Positions 1-8,053 of a DNA stretch of 18,132 bases are shown piece by piece. Source of the stretch: Rhodospirillaceae bacterium (GTDB lineage Bacteria; Pseudomonadota; Alphaproteobacteria; Rhodospirillales; Magnetospirillaceae). The notes below the pieces were generated by a model. That model was given only the letters and a program-made list of their open reading frames with translations. It was not told the DNA's origin and searched no databases. Made by a program: the position numbers and the translations under genes. The DNA is taken from assembly GCA_030151865.1 (NCBI GenBank), contig JASLCK010000272.1, positions 1-18,132 of the forward strand, read 5' to 3'. How positions within the stretch are numbered: position 1 is the first letter of the stretch; each line of letters opens with the position of its first letter.

Positions 1-323
1 ATGCAGGCAAAGGCGATCATGCCCCAGCCCAACAGCTTGCGCAGTCGGTGCGGCTGGCTGGGGGCCAAGGTGGGGGCGGCGCTGGCGCGGCGGCGCGCCA
101 AATGCTGCCCCAAAGCCGCCCCGGCCAGGGACAGGACCAAGCGGCCGATGAACACAGCGGCGGCGGCGTAGGCGATCCAGTCGAAGCGGGTGCTGAGCGA
201 CAGGCCTTGGGCCGAATCCACCAGACGAAAGCCCAGCAGTGGCACGGCCAGCAGGGCGGCGAGAACGGCGGCGGCGAGGGAATCCTTTAAGATTCCGACA
301 TGAAAAGCGGGTGCGGTCGCCAT
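1..323 (-). CDS. livM: Branched-chain amino acid ABC transporter permease LivM (partial, N-terminal end only)
   Basis: Reading from the ATG at 323-321, the frame is open to the left edge (about 107 codons). It begins MATAPAFHVGILKDSLAAAV, with a first hydrophobic segment at about residues 15-35 and a second at about 50-70, separated by a short polar stretch. This is the N-terminal extension typical of LivM permeases of the HAAT family, which form the inner-membrane channel with LivH. The start is four bases past the livH stop, so the two genes are co-transcribed and probably translationally coupled. An AAGG lies upstream, inside the end of livH. The catalytic core and the usual livG/livF ATPase genes lie outside the window. 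The call rests on the N-terminal pattern plus synteny with livH. Confidence 0.85.
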   Translation of the reverse strand, partial: MATAPAFHVGILKDSLAAAVLAALLAVPLLGFRLVDSAQGLSLSTRFDWIAYAAAAVFIGRLVLSLAGAALGQHLARRRASAAPTLAPSQPHRLRKLLGWGMIAFAC

Positions 324-327
324 GGCG

Positions 328-1245
328 TCAGACCTTTTCGATTTCGGGCTTGCCCAGCAAGCCGGTCGGGCGGAACAGCAGGACCAGAACCAGGATCGAG
401 AAGGACGCCACGTCCTTGTATTCGATGCTGAAATAACCGGACCAGAAGGCTTCGATCAGACCGATCAGCAGGCCGCCCAGCATGGCGCCCGGCAGTGATC
501 CGATACCGCCCAGAACGGCGGCGGTAAAGGCCTTCATCCCGGCGATGAAGCCGATATAGAAATCGATCACACCGTAATAAAGGGTCACCATCAGACCGGC
601 GACGGCGGCCAGCGACGCACCGATGATGAAGGTGGCGGAAATCACCCGGTCAACATTGACCCCCAGCAGCGAGGCCATGGTCATGTCCTGCTCGGTGGCG
701 CGCTGCGCCCGTCCCAGAGAGGTGCGGGTAATCATCCAGGTGAACAGGGCCATCAAAACGATGGTCAGCACGACAATGACGATCTGCAAATAGCCCAGCG
801 TCACCTGATAGGACGCATCGGGGCCGGACAGGGCGAAGCCGCCCCGGATCATCGGTTGCAGCGGCTTGACGCGCGCACCCTGGGCCAACTGCACATAGTT
901 CTGCAAGACGATGGAGACGCCGATGGCCGAAATCAGCGGCGCCAGCTTGAACGACCCACGCAACGGCCGATAGGCGATACGTTCGATCGCCCAGCCATAA
1001 AGCGCGGTGAACAGCATCGCCATCAAGAGCACCACCAGCAAAGCCAGCGGAATAGAGGAGATGCCGAGAACGCTCATCAGCAAAAAGCCGATCAGCGAGA
1101 CGAACGCACCGATCATGTAAATTTCGCCGTGGGCAAAATTGATCATGCCGATGATGCCGTAAACCATCGTGTAACCGATGGCAATCAGACCGTAAATGGC
1201 TCCCAGTGTGACGCCATTGATCAATTGCTGTAGGAAATATTCCAT
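328..1245 (-). CDS. livH: Branched-chain amino acid ABC transporter permease LivH
   Basis: This 305-residue integral membrane protein is one of the two permeases of the high-affinity importer for leucine, isoleucine and valine (HAAT family). The start chosen is the ATG at 1245 (protein MEYFLQQLINGVTLGAIYGL), because family members begin exactly there and an AAGG stands about 6 bases upstream. A longer reading from 1299 adds 18 non-conserved residues. Visible family marks are the N-terminal GAIYGLIAIGYTMVYGI segment, the INFAHGE motif near residue 37, and the C-terminal cytoplasmic loop AAVLGGIGSLPGAMLGG, which docks with the ATPase. The length is normal. It is first in its transcript. The binding-protein gene (livJ/K) that often precedes it is absent; the BMP-transporter operon lies there instead. 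Confidence 0.93.
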   Translation of the reverse strand: MEYFLQQLINGVTLGAIYGLIAIGYTMVYGIIGMINFAHGEIYMIGAFVSLIGFLLMSVLGISSIPLALLVVLLMAMLFTALYGWAIERIAYRPLRGSFKLAPLISAIGVSIVLQNYVQLAQGARVKPLQPMIRGGFALSGPDASYQVTLGYLQIVIVVLTIVLMALFTWMITRTSLGRAQRATEQDMTMASLLGVNVDRVISATFIIGASLAAVAGLMVTLYYGVIDFYIGFIAGMKAFTAAVLGGIGSLPGAMLGGLLIGLIEAFWSGYFSIEYKDVASFSILVLVLLFRPTGLLGKPEIEKV

Positions 1246-1362
1246 GTGCCGCCTTGGCTCTTTTATAGAATGAGCTGGTAGAATAGGGATGTCTTCCATC
1301 GCCTGCAGGTAGTTGCAGACCCTTTGGATTTATACATCCTCTCCCCGTGCTTCCCTGAATTT

Positions 1363-1390
1363 AGGCTAACCGATGGGCCGATGCTGTCAA
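1363..1390 (-). promoter_or_regulatory. Candidate sigma-70 promoter for livHM
   Basis: On the minus strand a perfect TTGACA (1390-1385) is followed after 16 bases by TAGCCT (1368-1363), a 3/6 match to the -10 consensus. Alphaproteobacterial -10 boxes are often weak. Transcription would start near 1356 and leave a leader of about 110 nt before the livH ATG. The leader holds a second AT-rich box, TATAAA at 1334-1329, without a good partner. The rest of the gap 1246-1510 is AT-rich and holds direct repeats of AATATGC (1442-1448 and 1455-1461), which could be regulator sites. I see no small gene there. Confidence 0.4.
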
Positions 1391-1510
1391 GGATCATTAC
1401 GGATATTGTTCAAAAATTATGCATCGGCAATTTGCGCTAAGAATATGCCTTAAAAATATGCGTTTATTTCGGCGCGACGGGGTGTCGGCGCAGATTATGA
1501 CCCGATCTGC

Positions 1511-1549
1511 GAGGAGAAAAAGAAACGGCCGGAGCAATGCCCCGGCCGT
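1511..1549 (-). terminator. Intrinsic terminator of the BMP-transporter operon
   Basis: A perfect 8-bp GC-rich stem (ACGGCCGG at 1525-1532, CCGGCCGT at 1542-1549) with a 9-nt loop is followed, on the minus strand, by the tract TTTCTTTTTCT (1524-1514). It sits 46 bases past the stop of the binding-protein gene. It separates this operon from livHM. Confidence 0.88.
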
Positions 1550-1594
1550 GATGCTTTTCAGGTCCGCGTCAGACGCGTTGAAGGAGATAATTCC

Positions 1595-2674
1595 TCACTT
1601 CGGCAGGCTGCCCTGGACACCTTCCACATAGTACTTCATGCCCAAAATGTCGGCGTCGGCCAGGGTCTTGCCCGCAGGCAGGATTTCCTTGCCCGACTGG
1701 TCCTTGATGGGACCGGCGAAGGCGTGGCGTTTGCCGCTGATCAGGTCGGCCTTGACCTGTTCGGCCTCGGCCACCACGTCCTTGGGCAGATTGGGGTTGA
1801 AGGGGGCCAGTTGGACCATGCCGGTTTGCAGGCCGCCCCAGGTGTCGGCGGACTTCCAGGTGCCGTCCAGCACGGCCTTGACCCGTTCGACGTAATATTC
1901 GTTCCAGTTTTCGATGATCGAACTGGCCTGATGGGTCGGGCCGAAGCGGGTCATATCCGACGACTGGCCAAAGCTCCAGATGCCGCGGGCTTCGGCGGTC
2001 TGCACCGGGGCTGGGCTGTCGGTATGCTGAACCATGACATCGGCGCCCTGGTCCAACAGGGCCTTGGCGGCGGCGGCCTCCTTGCCGGGATCGTACCAGC
2101 TGTCCACATAGATCACCTTGACCTGGGCGTCGGGACGAACCTTGCGCAGCGCGATGGTAAAGGCGTTGATGCCGCTGATCACTTCCGGGATCGGGTGTGA
2201 TGCCACATAACCAATGACGCCCGACTTGGTCAGACGACCGGCCATGGTGCCCAGCACGGTACGGGCTTCGTAGAAACGGGCGGAATAGGTCGAGACATTG
2301 TCGGCGCGCTTATAGCCGGTGGCATGCTCGAACTTCACACCAGGGAACTGCTTGGCCACCTTCAAGGTCGGGTTCATGTACCCGAACGAGGTGGAGAAGA
2401 TCACCTTGTTGCCAGCCTGGGCCAACTGGGTGATGACGCGTTCGGCGTCCGCCGATTCCGGCACGCTTTCGACAAACGTGGTTTCCACCTTGTCACTCAG
2501 GGCCTTTTCGACGGCCTTGCGGCCCTGGTCATGCTGATAGGTGTAACCAAAGTCGCTGACCGGGCCGATATAGACCCAAGCGGCCTTCAGCTTGTCGGCG
2601 GCCAGGGCCGACCCGGCGGTCAGCAGACCGGCGGCGACCAGGGCGGCGGACAGCGCCTTGCGGGCAAGCTTCAT
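1595..2674 (-). CDS. BMP-family (PnrA-like) periplasmic binding protein of a nucleoside-type ABC importer
   Basis: This 359-residue secreted protein carries a Sec signal peptide (MKLARKALSAALVAAG, hydrophobic to about residue 25), probably cut after SALA. There is no lipobox cysteine, so it should be a free periplasmic protein, unlike the lipoprotein PnrA of spirochaetes. The mature part starts with the family pattern KAAWVYIGPVSDFGYTY and carries the type-1 periplasmic fold typical of BMP proteins. Known members bind purine nucleosides or related bases; the ligand here is inferred. The start at 2674 was preferred over 2725 because the signal peptide begins there and GGGAG lies about 10 bases upstream. 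It is the last gene of the operon, 65 bases after the second permease, and is followed by a strong terminator. Confidence 0.9.
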   Translation of the reverse strand: MKLARKALSAALVAAGLLTAGSALAADKLKAAWVYIGPVSDFGYTYQHDQGRKAVEKALSDKVETTFVESVPESADAERVITQLAQAGNKVIFSTSFGYMNPTLKVAKQFPGVKFEHATGYKRADNVSTYSARFYEARTVLGTMAGRLTKSGVIGYVASHPIPEVISGINAFTIALRKVRPDAQVKVIYVDSWYDPGKEAAAAKALLDQGADVMVQHTDSPAPVQTAEARGIWSFGQSSDMTRFGPTHQASSIIENWNEYYVERVKAVLDGTWKSADTWGGLQTGMVQLAPFNPNLPKDVVAEAEQVKADLISGKRHAFAGPIKDQSGKEILPAGKTLADADILGMKYYVEGVQGSLPK

Positions 2675-2718
2675 GGTGGCGGTTCTCCCATTCCCAGTAA
2701 AGGTAACGACGATAGCAG

Positions 2719-2732
2719 CGGCCAATGGGCCG
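2719..2732 (-). other. Small intercistronic hairpin before the binding-protein gene
   Basis: CGGCC and GGCCG arms (5 bp, 4-nt loop) lie in the 65-base gap between the second permease and the binding-protein gene. No T-tract follows, so it is not a full terminator. It could mark RNA processing or stabilise the distal message, which would fit the usual need for excess binding protein. This role is inferred. Confidence 0.25.
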
Positions 2733-2739
2733 ACAAGTT

Positions 2740-3660
2740 CTAATTATCAGGATGAAACAGTTTGCCGATGCAGGCCGGGGCGTTCAGGCGAATGCGGGTG
2801 ACATCGCGCGAGATCAGCACCAGGACCAGCACAGTGGCAAGATAGGGCAGCATCGACAGAAATTCCGGGGCGATCGACAGACCCAGGCCCTGGGCATGCA
2901 ACTGCGCGATGGTAAAGCCCCCAAACAGATAGGCCCCCGCCAGCACCCGCCAGGGTTTCCAGGTGGCGAACACCACCAGGGCCAGGGCGATCCAGCCGCG
3001 CCCGGCGCTCATGTTTTCCGCCCACATCGGGGTATAGGCCAAGGACAGATAGGCGCCGCCCAGACCGCTCATGGCCCCGCCGAACATGACGCACAGATAG
3101 CGGATGCGAATGACCGGATAGCCCAGGGCATGGGCGGCGTCATGGTTTTCCCCGACCGCGCGCACCACAAGTCCGGGACGGGTCGAGGACAGGAACCAAT
3201 GCACCGTCGCCGCCAGGATGACCGACAGATAAACCAGGGCGTCATGGCTGAACAGCAGGGGACCAACCAGCGGCAGGTCTGAAAGGATCGGCAGATGTAA
3301 TTGCGGCAGACGGTCCAGCGGCATGCCGACAAAGGGCTTGCCCACCAGAGCCGACAGCCCGATGCCGAACATGGTCAGTGCCAGGCCGGTGGCCACCTGA
3401 TTGGCCAGCAGGGACAGGGTGAGGACAGCAAAAATCAGCGATACGGCAGCCCCGGCCAGGGCGGCGGCCAGAATGCCCAGGGTGGCGCTGCCGGTGCTGG
3501 CGGCGACGGCAAAGCCGGTGACGGCACCGGCCAGCATCATGCCTTCCACACCCAGATTGAGCACACCCGACTTTTCCGTCACCAGTTCGCCCAAGGCGGC
3601 GAACAGCAACGGCGTGGCCGACAGGATCATCGCGACCAGAATGGCGGTGAATTCGGCCAT
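2740..3660 (-). CDS. ABC transporter permease, BMP/nucleoside type, second subunit (YufQ/NupC-like)
   Basis: This 306-residue polytopic membrane protein starts MAEFTAILVAMILSATPLLF and carries the hallmark GELVTEKSGVLNLGVEGMML near residues 24-43. This motif marks the smaller permease of the nucleoside-type importers and is related to the LivH/RbsC permease superfamily. It has roughly eight to nine hydrophobic segments. It would form the channel together with the upstream permease. Its ATG is three bases past the stop of that gene, with a GAGGGG ribosome site overlapping the upstream stop, so the two are coupled. Length is normal for the family. The transported compound cannot be read from the sequence; nucleosides or purine bases are most likely. 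Confidence 0.9.
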   Translation of the reverse strand: MAEFTAILVAMILSATPLLFAALGELVTEKSGVLNLGVEGMMLAGAVTGFAVAASTGSATLGILAAALAGAAVSLIFAVLTLSLLANQVATGLALTMFGIGLSALVGKPFVGMPLDRLPQLHLPILSDLPLVGPLLFSHDALVYLSVILAATVHWFLSSTRPGLVVRAVGENHDAAHALGYPVIRIRYLCVMFGGAMSGLGGAYLSLAYTPMWAENMSAGRGWIALALVVFATWKPWRVLAGAYLFGGFTIAQLHAQGLGLSIAPEFLSMLPYLATVLVLVLISRDVTRIRLNAPACIGKLFHPDN

Positions 3661-3663
3661 TTT

Positions 3664-4737
3664 TTACCCCTCGGCCTGTTTGCGGCCCATGCGGACGCGG
3701 TAACGCACCAGCACTTCGGCGGCCAGCAGAAAGAACAGCAGCATGCCCTGGAACACCCCGGTCACGGCGACCGGAAGCCCCATGGAAATCTGAGCAGATT
3801 CCCCGCCGATATAGCTGAGCGCCACCAAAAGCGCCGCCAGCAGAATGCCCGCCGGATGCAAACGGCCCAGAAAGGCCACGATGATGGCGGTAAAGCCATA
3901 ACCCGGCGAAACCTGGGGCACCAACTGGCCGATGGGGCCAGCCACTTCGTTCAAACCAGCGATGCCCGCCAGCGCGCCCGACAGCATCAGCGACAGCCAA
4001 GTGACCCGGCGTTGATTAAACCCGGCATATCCGGCGGCGGCAGTGGTCAGGCCGATCACCTTGATCTGAAAGCCCAGAAAGGTGCGGGCCAGCAGGAACC
4101 AGCCGCCCAGGGCGACCACCAGGGCCAGAACTGCCCCCATGCCCAACCGGGTGCCCGAGATCAGGGGATCGATCACGCTGTCGGCTTCGAACATCCGCGA
4201 TTGCGGAAAGTTGAAGCCATCGGGATCACGCCAGGGGCCGTGCACCAGATAATTCAGGAATAGCTGCGCCACATAGGTCAGCATCAGGCTGGTGAGGATT
4301 TCGCTGGCGTTGAAGCGGGTCTTCAGGAACGCCGGAACCGCAGCCCAAGCCAGACCGCCCAAAGCCCCCGCCGCGAACATGGCGGGCAACACCCAGGCGG
4401 CACCATCTTCAGGCCGCAGAAACAGGGCGACGCCGCTGCCTGCAATGGCCCCCATGGTCAATTGACCTTCCGCGCCAATGTTCCAAACATTGGCGCGAAA
4501 GCCGACCGTCAGGCCGATGGCGCACAGAACCAGGGGGGTGGCCTTAACCGCCAGTTCGGCCAGACCATAGGTCCCCGACAGTGGTTGAATGAAAAAGGCG
4601 TGCAGCGCCTGCCAGGGATTAAAGCCCAGCACGGCGAACAGCAGCACGCCTGCCGCCAGGGTCAGGACGACGGCCAGAACAGGGGTTGCCAGCAGCATCG
4701 CTCCCGACGGATGGGGACGGGCTTCAAGTCGGAACAT
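3664..4737 (-). CDS. ABC transporter permease, BMP/nucleoside type, first subunit (YufP/NupB-like)
   Basis: This 357-residue inner-membrane protein has a first transmembrane helix at about residues 14-38, then the family motif VGFRANVWNIGAEGQLTMG at about residues 78-96. That motif is the counterpart of LNLGVEGMM in the partner permease. About nine further hydrophobic segments follow. The C-terminus ends in a basic cytoplasmic tail (RYRVRMGRKQAEG). The start ATG at 4737 lies inside the end of the ATPase gene (14-base overlap), so translation is coupled. The two permeases differ in sequence and should form a heterodimer. The pairing with an RbsA-size double ATPase and a BMP binding protein defines the transporter type. 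Confidence 0.9.
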   Translation of the reverse strand: MFRLEARPHPSGAMLLATPVLAVVLTLAAGVLLFAVLGFNPWQALHAFFIQPLSGTYGLAELAVKATPLVLCAIGLTVGFRANVWNIGAEGQLTMGAIAGSGVALFLRPEDGAAWVLPAMFAAGALGGLAWAAVPAFLKTRFNASEILTSLMLTYVAQLFLNYLVHGPWRDPDGFNFPQSRMFEADSVIDPLISGTRLGMGAVLALVVALGGWFLLARTFLGFQIKVIGLTTAAAGYAGFNQRRVTWLSLMLSGALAGIAGLNEVAGPIGQLVPQVSPGYGFTAIIVAFLGRLHPAGILLAALLVALSYIGGESAQISMGLPVAVTGVFQGMLLFFLLAAEVLVRYRVRMGRKQAEG

Positions 4738-6268
4738 GTCGGAACTCGCCCTCGTCGGGAGTATTGAAAACGCCGCCCATCAACAGGCCGATCTGTTCCA
4801 CCGACGTGGTTTCGGCGGGCGACAGGTCGGACAGGCGGCCATGATAGATGACCGCGATGCGGTCACAGATGGCGAACAGTTCGTCCAGGTCCTGCGATAC
4901 CACCAGCACGGCGGCCCCGCCGCGCGCCAGATCGATCAGCGCCTGATGGATGGCCGCCGCCGCCCCGGCATCGACGCCCCAGGTGGGTTGCGCCGCCACC
5001 AGAAGACGGGGCTTTTGCATGATTTCGCGGCCGATGATGAACTTTTGCAGATTGCCGCCTGACAGCGAGCGGGCCTGGGAATGATGGCCGCGCGCCGAGA
5101 CGTCGAACGCCTCGATCACCTTTTCAGCATAACGCCGCGCCCGGTCAAAGCGCACCAGACCGCGGCTGACCATGCCCTGCTTGCCATATCCCGACAGCAA
5201 GGCGTTGTCGGCCAGCGACATTTCCGGCACGGTGCCGCGCCCCAAACGTTCTTCCGGCACAAAGGCCAAGCCCAGATCGCGCCGTTCACGCGGGCCCATC
5301 TGGCCGACTTCGCGCCCTTCGATCAGAACTGCGCCGGGGACGGGATTTCGATCCTCGCCCGACAGGGCGGCCAGCAGTTCGGCCTGACCATTGCCCGCCA
5401 CACCGGCGATGCCGACAATTTCGCCCGCCCGAACTTCCAAATTGGCGTCAATGATGTTGGTGGCGAAAGGATCGTCCAAGGTGGTGGACAGATGGCGGAC
5501 CTGCAACATCGGCGCGCCCGCCTGGACTTGGGTGGTCCGCTGCGGCGTGGTCAGCGTGCTGCCGATCATCATTTCGGCCATGGCGCGGGTTTCGGTGGTC
5601 TTGGGATCGCAAAAGCCCACCACCTTACCGCCGCGCAAAACCGTGGCGCGGTCGCACAGCGCGCGGATTTCGTCCAGCTTGTGGCTGATATAAAGAATGG
5701 TGCAGCCTTCGGCAGCCAGACGGCGCAAGGTCTCGAACAGGCGGTCCACTTCCTGCGGGGTCAGAACCGAGGTGGGTTCGTCCATGATCAAAAGCCGCGG
5801 ATTGCCCAGCAGGCAGCGCACGATTTCTACCCGCTGACGTTCGCCCACCGACAGGCTGTGCACATGACGGCTGGGGTCCAAGGACAGGCCATAGCGTTCC
5901 GACACCTGGGCGATCCGCGCGGCCAGGGTCTTCATCGGGCCGGGGGTGTCCAAACCTAGGGCAATGTTTTCGGTCACGGTCAGGGATTCGAACAGCGAGA
6001 AATGCTGGAATACCATGCCGATCCCCAAGCGCCGGGCGGCGGCCGGGCTGGCGATCTGGACGGGCTTGCCGTTCCACAGGATCGAGCCGGAATCGGGGGC
6101 CAAAACGCCATAGATCATTTTGACCAGAGTGCTTTTGCCCGCGCCGTTTTCACCCAGCAGGGCGTGCACTTCGCCCGGCATCAAGGTCAGATCGACGCAG
6201 TCGTTTGCCAAACAGCCGGGAAACTGTTTGGTGATGCCGCGAAGGGCCAATCGCGGGTCGATGGTCAA
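4724..6268 (-). CDS. ABC transporter ATPase with two nucleotide-binding domains, BMP/nucleoside type (YufO/NupA-like)
   Basis: This 514-residue cytoplasmic protein has two fused ATP-binding domains. Domain 1 (about 1-240) is complete: Walker A GENGAGKST near residue 39, signature LSVGERQRVEI, Walker B LLIMDEPTS, switch ISHK. Domain 2 (about 250-510) is degenerate: its P-loop reads GVAGNGQAE with no lysine, and the Walker B region reads LLVAAQPTWGVD, while the signature LSGGNLQKF is intact. One active and one weak ATP site is a known feature of this family. The start is a TTG (6268-6266) with AAGGA nine bases upstream. A nearby ATG at 6278 is out of frame. It is first in the operon and overlaps the next gene by 14 bases. 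Confidence 0.92.
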   Translation of the reverse strand: MTIDPRLALRGITKQFPGCLANDCVDLTLMPGEVHALLGENGAGKSTLVKMIYGVLAPDSGSILWNGKPVQIASPAAARRLGIGMVFQHFSLFESLTVTENIALGLDTPGPMKTLAARIAQVSERYGLSLDPSRHVHSLSVGERQRVEIVRCLLGNPRLLIMDEPTSVLTPQEVDRLFETLRRLAAEGCTILYISHKLDEIRALCDRATVLRGGKVVGFCDPKTTETRAMAEMMIGSTLTTPQRTTQVQAGAPMLQVRHLSTTLDDPFATNIIDANLEVRAGEIVGIAGVAGNGQAELLAALSGEDRNPVPGAVLIEGREVGQMGPRERRDLGLAFVPEERLGRGTVPEMSLADNALLSGYGKQGMVSRGLVRFDRARRYAEKVIEAFDVSARGHHSQARSLSGGNLQKFIIGREIMQKPRLLVAAQPTWGVDAGAAAAIHQALIDLARGGAAVLVVSQDLDELFAICDRIAVIYHGRLSDLSPAETTSVEQIGLLMGGVFNTPDEGEFRHVPT

Positions 6269-6304
6269 AGGCTTTCATCCTTCGGGATGCTGCAAAGGCG
6301 GCAC

Positions 6305-6342
6305 ATTATATCGGCACGCTTCCGGCAACAATACTCTGTTGC
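6305..6342 (-). promoter_or_regulatory. Promoter and possible operator of the BMP-transporter operon
   Basis: On the minus strand there is a perfect -10 box TATAAT (6310-6305), 36 bases before the TTG start. The best -35 candidate is TTGTTG (6331-6326) with a short 15-base spacer. A perfect dyad, GCAACA-N6-TGTTGC (6325-6342), overlaps that -35 region and is well placed for a repressor. The regulator is not identifiable here. Confidence 0.45.
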
Positions 6343-6405
6343 TTAACTGTGGGGCATAAGTCGGTTTTATGACGCCGCAATGCCCTAAAAAGACTGTGGT
6401 TACCT

Positions 6406-6440
6406 AAAAACGCGATGGGCGGAGATTGCTCTCCGCCCAT
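6406..6440 (-). terminator. Intrinsic terminator of dctA
   Basis: A perfect 11-bp stem (6415-6425 with 6430-6440) closed by a 4-nt loop TTGC is followed on the minus strand by CGCG and then TTTTT. It lies 23 bases past the dctA stop and isolates dctA from the next operon. Confidence 0.9.
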
Positions 6441-6463
6441 GCGTTGGGTTTTCCTGCGAAGGC

Positions 6464-7780
6464 TTACAGGCGGCTCAGCGCCGGTTCCTCGAAATGGGCC
6501 TGGTATTCGGTGATCCCCTTGGTATCGTCGAATTCCTTTTCCATCTTGGCGACCACCACGGTGGCGACGCCGTTGCCGATCAGATTGGTGATGGCGCGGG
6601 CTTCGGACATGAAGCGGTCGACGCCCAGCAACAGGGCCAGACCTTCGATCGGCAGCTGGCCGGTGGCCGACAAGGTGGCGGCCAGGGTCACGAAACCGCC
6701 GCCGGTAACGGCCGCAGCACCCTTCGAGGTCAGCATCAACAGCAGCAGGATCGACAGTTCCTGGCCAATGGTCAGGTCGATGTTATAGGCCTGGGCAATG
6801 AAGATGGCGGCCATCGACAGATAGATCGAGGTGCCGTCCAGGTTGAAGGAGTAACCGGTCGGGATGACCAGACCGACCACCGACTTCGAGCAGCCCAGAC
6901 GCTGCATCTTTTCCATCATGCGCGGCAGGGCCGATTCCGACGACGAGGTGCCCAGAACGATCAGCAGTTCGTCCTTGATGTAACGCAGGAAGCGCCAAAT
7001 GCTGAAGTTGTTCATACGGGCGATGGTGCCCAGAACGACGAACACGAACAGCGCCATGGTGATGTAGACCGACGCCATCAACTGGCCGAGCGCGGTCAGC
7101 GAACCGATGCCGAACTTGCCGATGGTGAAGGCCATCGCGCCGAACGCGCCCAGCGGGGCGACGCGCATGACGATCGAGATCACGCCGAAGAAGGCATGGG
7201 CGATACGTTCCAGGAAGTCTTCCACGGGCTTGCCGCGTTCGCCCATCATCGACAGGGCCGCGCCAAACAGCACCGAGAAGAACAGGATCTGCAACAGGTC
7301 GCCGCCAGCGAACGCGCCGACCACGTTGTCGGGCAGAATCTTCATCAGGATGGCGATGGCGCCCTGGTCATGGGCGGCAGTGGCGTACTTGGCGACGTCG
7401 GCGGCGGCCTTGGCGTTGCCGGCCACCACGTTCATGCCGCGGCCGGGGCCGATCAGATTGACGATCAGCAGGCCGATGCCCAGGGCAAAGGTGGTGACGA
7501 CTTCGAAATAGATCAGCGCCTTCAGGCCGACTTTACCGACCTTCTTCATGTCGCCGATGCTGGAAATCCCGGTGACGACGGTCAGGAACACGATCGGGCC
7601 GATCACCATCTTGATCAGCTTGATGAAGGCTTCGCCCAGCGGCTGGAACTGTACGGCCAGGTCCGGCTTGAAGTGACCCAACAGGGCGCCAATGGTGATG
7701 GCGGTCAAAACCTGGACGGTCAGGTTGTGGTAGAAAGGCTTTTTCTGCTTTTGCGTCTGCGTGGGGTTCGCAATTTGCAT
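6464..7780 (-). CDS. dctA: C4-dicarboxylate:cation symporter DctA
   Basis: This 438-residue inner-membrane protein of the dicarboxylate/amino acid:cation symporter (DAACS) family imports succinate, fumarate and malate with protons or sodium. Visible family marks are the serine-rich hairpin tip GTSSSESALPRMM, the NLDGTSIYLSMAAIFIAQA segment that lines the substrate path, and the second hairpin TSKGAAAVTGGGFVTLAATL. The C-terminal MSEARAITNLIGNGVATVVVAKME motif separates DctA from glutamate carriers. The start at 7780 is chosen because TAAGGA lies about 8 bases upstream and the conserved hydrophobic core begins at about residue 20. The longer reading from 7864 would run into the sigma-54 promoter. 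It is transcribed away from dctBD and ends at a strong terminator. Confidence 0.96.
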   Translation of the reverse strand: MQIANPTQTQKQKKPFYHNLTVQVLTAITIGALLGHFKPDLAVQFQPLGEAFIKLIKMVIGPIVFLTVVTGISSIGDMKKVGKVGLKALIYFEVVTTFALGIGLLIVNLIGPGRGMNVVAGNAKAAADVAKYATAAHDQGAIAILMKILPDNVVGAFAGGDLLQILFFSVLFGAALSMMGERGKPVEDFLERIAHAFFGVISIVMRVAPLGAFGAMAFTIGKFGIGSLTALGQLMASVYITMALFVFVVLGTIARMNNFSIWRFLRYIKDELLIVLGTSSSESALPRMMEKMQRLGCSKSVVGLVIPTGYSFNLDGTSIYLSMAAIFIAQAYNIDLTIGQELSILLLLMLTSKGAAAVTGGGFVTLAATLSATGQLPIEGLALLLGVDRFMSEARAITNLIGNGVATVVVAKMEKEFDDTKGITEYQAHFEEPALSRL

Positions 7781-7848
7781 TTTTTCTTTCCTTAGACGTC
7801 GTAAAACCAGGCCAGGCAGTGACACCGGGCGCTTAACGGCCCATAGTC

Positions 7849-7863
7849 GCAATCTGCGTGCCA
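7849..7863 (-). promoter_or_regulatory. Sigma-54 (-24/-12) promoter of dctA
   Basis: Minus-strand sequence TGGCACgcagaTTGC matches the sigma-54 consensus TGGCAC-N5-TTGC at every fixed position. It lies 69 bases before the dctA ATG, giving a leader of roughly 58 nt. This agrees with the neighbouring dctD gene, which encodes a sigma-54 activator. A weak dyad around 7936-7955 (TGTGTG and CGCGCA half-sites), about 100 bases upstream of the start point, is where a DctD enhancer site would be expected, but it is imperfect. In the rest of the 7781-8053 gap I see no gene and no clear dctB promoter. Confidence 0.85.
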
Positions 7864-8053
7864 CTTTCGGATTGGCGCAAACCCGCCGTTTTTGGTGATT
7901 TGATGTCCGAAAAACCGCTCATATGGGCATTCTGGTGTGTGTGATTTTACGCGCATTTGAGTATTTTCATTCGGCGCGACATTCGTTTAAGAAAGTTCGT
8001 TGCTTAGATGACGGTCGGGACAGCATTTTGCTGCGACTGCAAAAAGCTAATGT

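Noticed and set aside
1419..1631. Possible 70-codon gene in the gap between livH and the binding-protein gene
   Set aside because: It reads through the operon terminator and into the 3' end of the binding-protein gene, and has no ribosome site or recognisable product.
3242..4263. Long frames on both strands within the two permease genes
   Set aside because: They overlap genes with clear permease motifs and tight coupling. The alternative products are Gly/Arg/His-rich and membrane-free.
5081..5959. 292-codon plus-strand frame opposite the double ATPase
   Set aside because: It is a shadow of the conserved ATP-binding domains, with no supporting signal.
4724..6268. Degenerate second ATP site of the double ATPase as sign of a broken gene
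   Set aside because: Loss of the lysine and Walker B acids in the second domain is the usual state in this transporter family; the reading frame is intact.
6266..6278. ATG at 6278 as start of the ABC ATPase
   Set aside because: It is out of frame with the ATPase. The TTG at 6268 is in frame and has AAGGA nine bases upstream.
6494..7795. 433-codon open frame on the plus strand opposite dctA
   Set aside because: It is the mirror of a strongly conserved transporter gene in GC-rich DNA. The product is a low-complexity His/Gln/Gly/Asp-rich chain with no recognisable motif.
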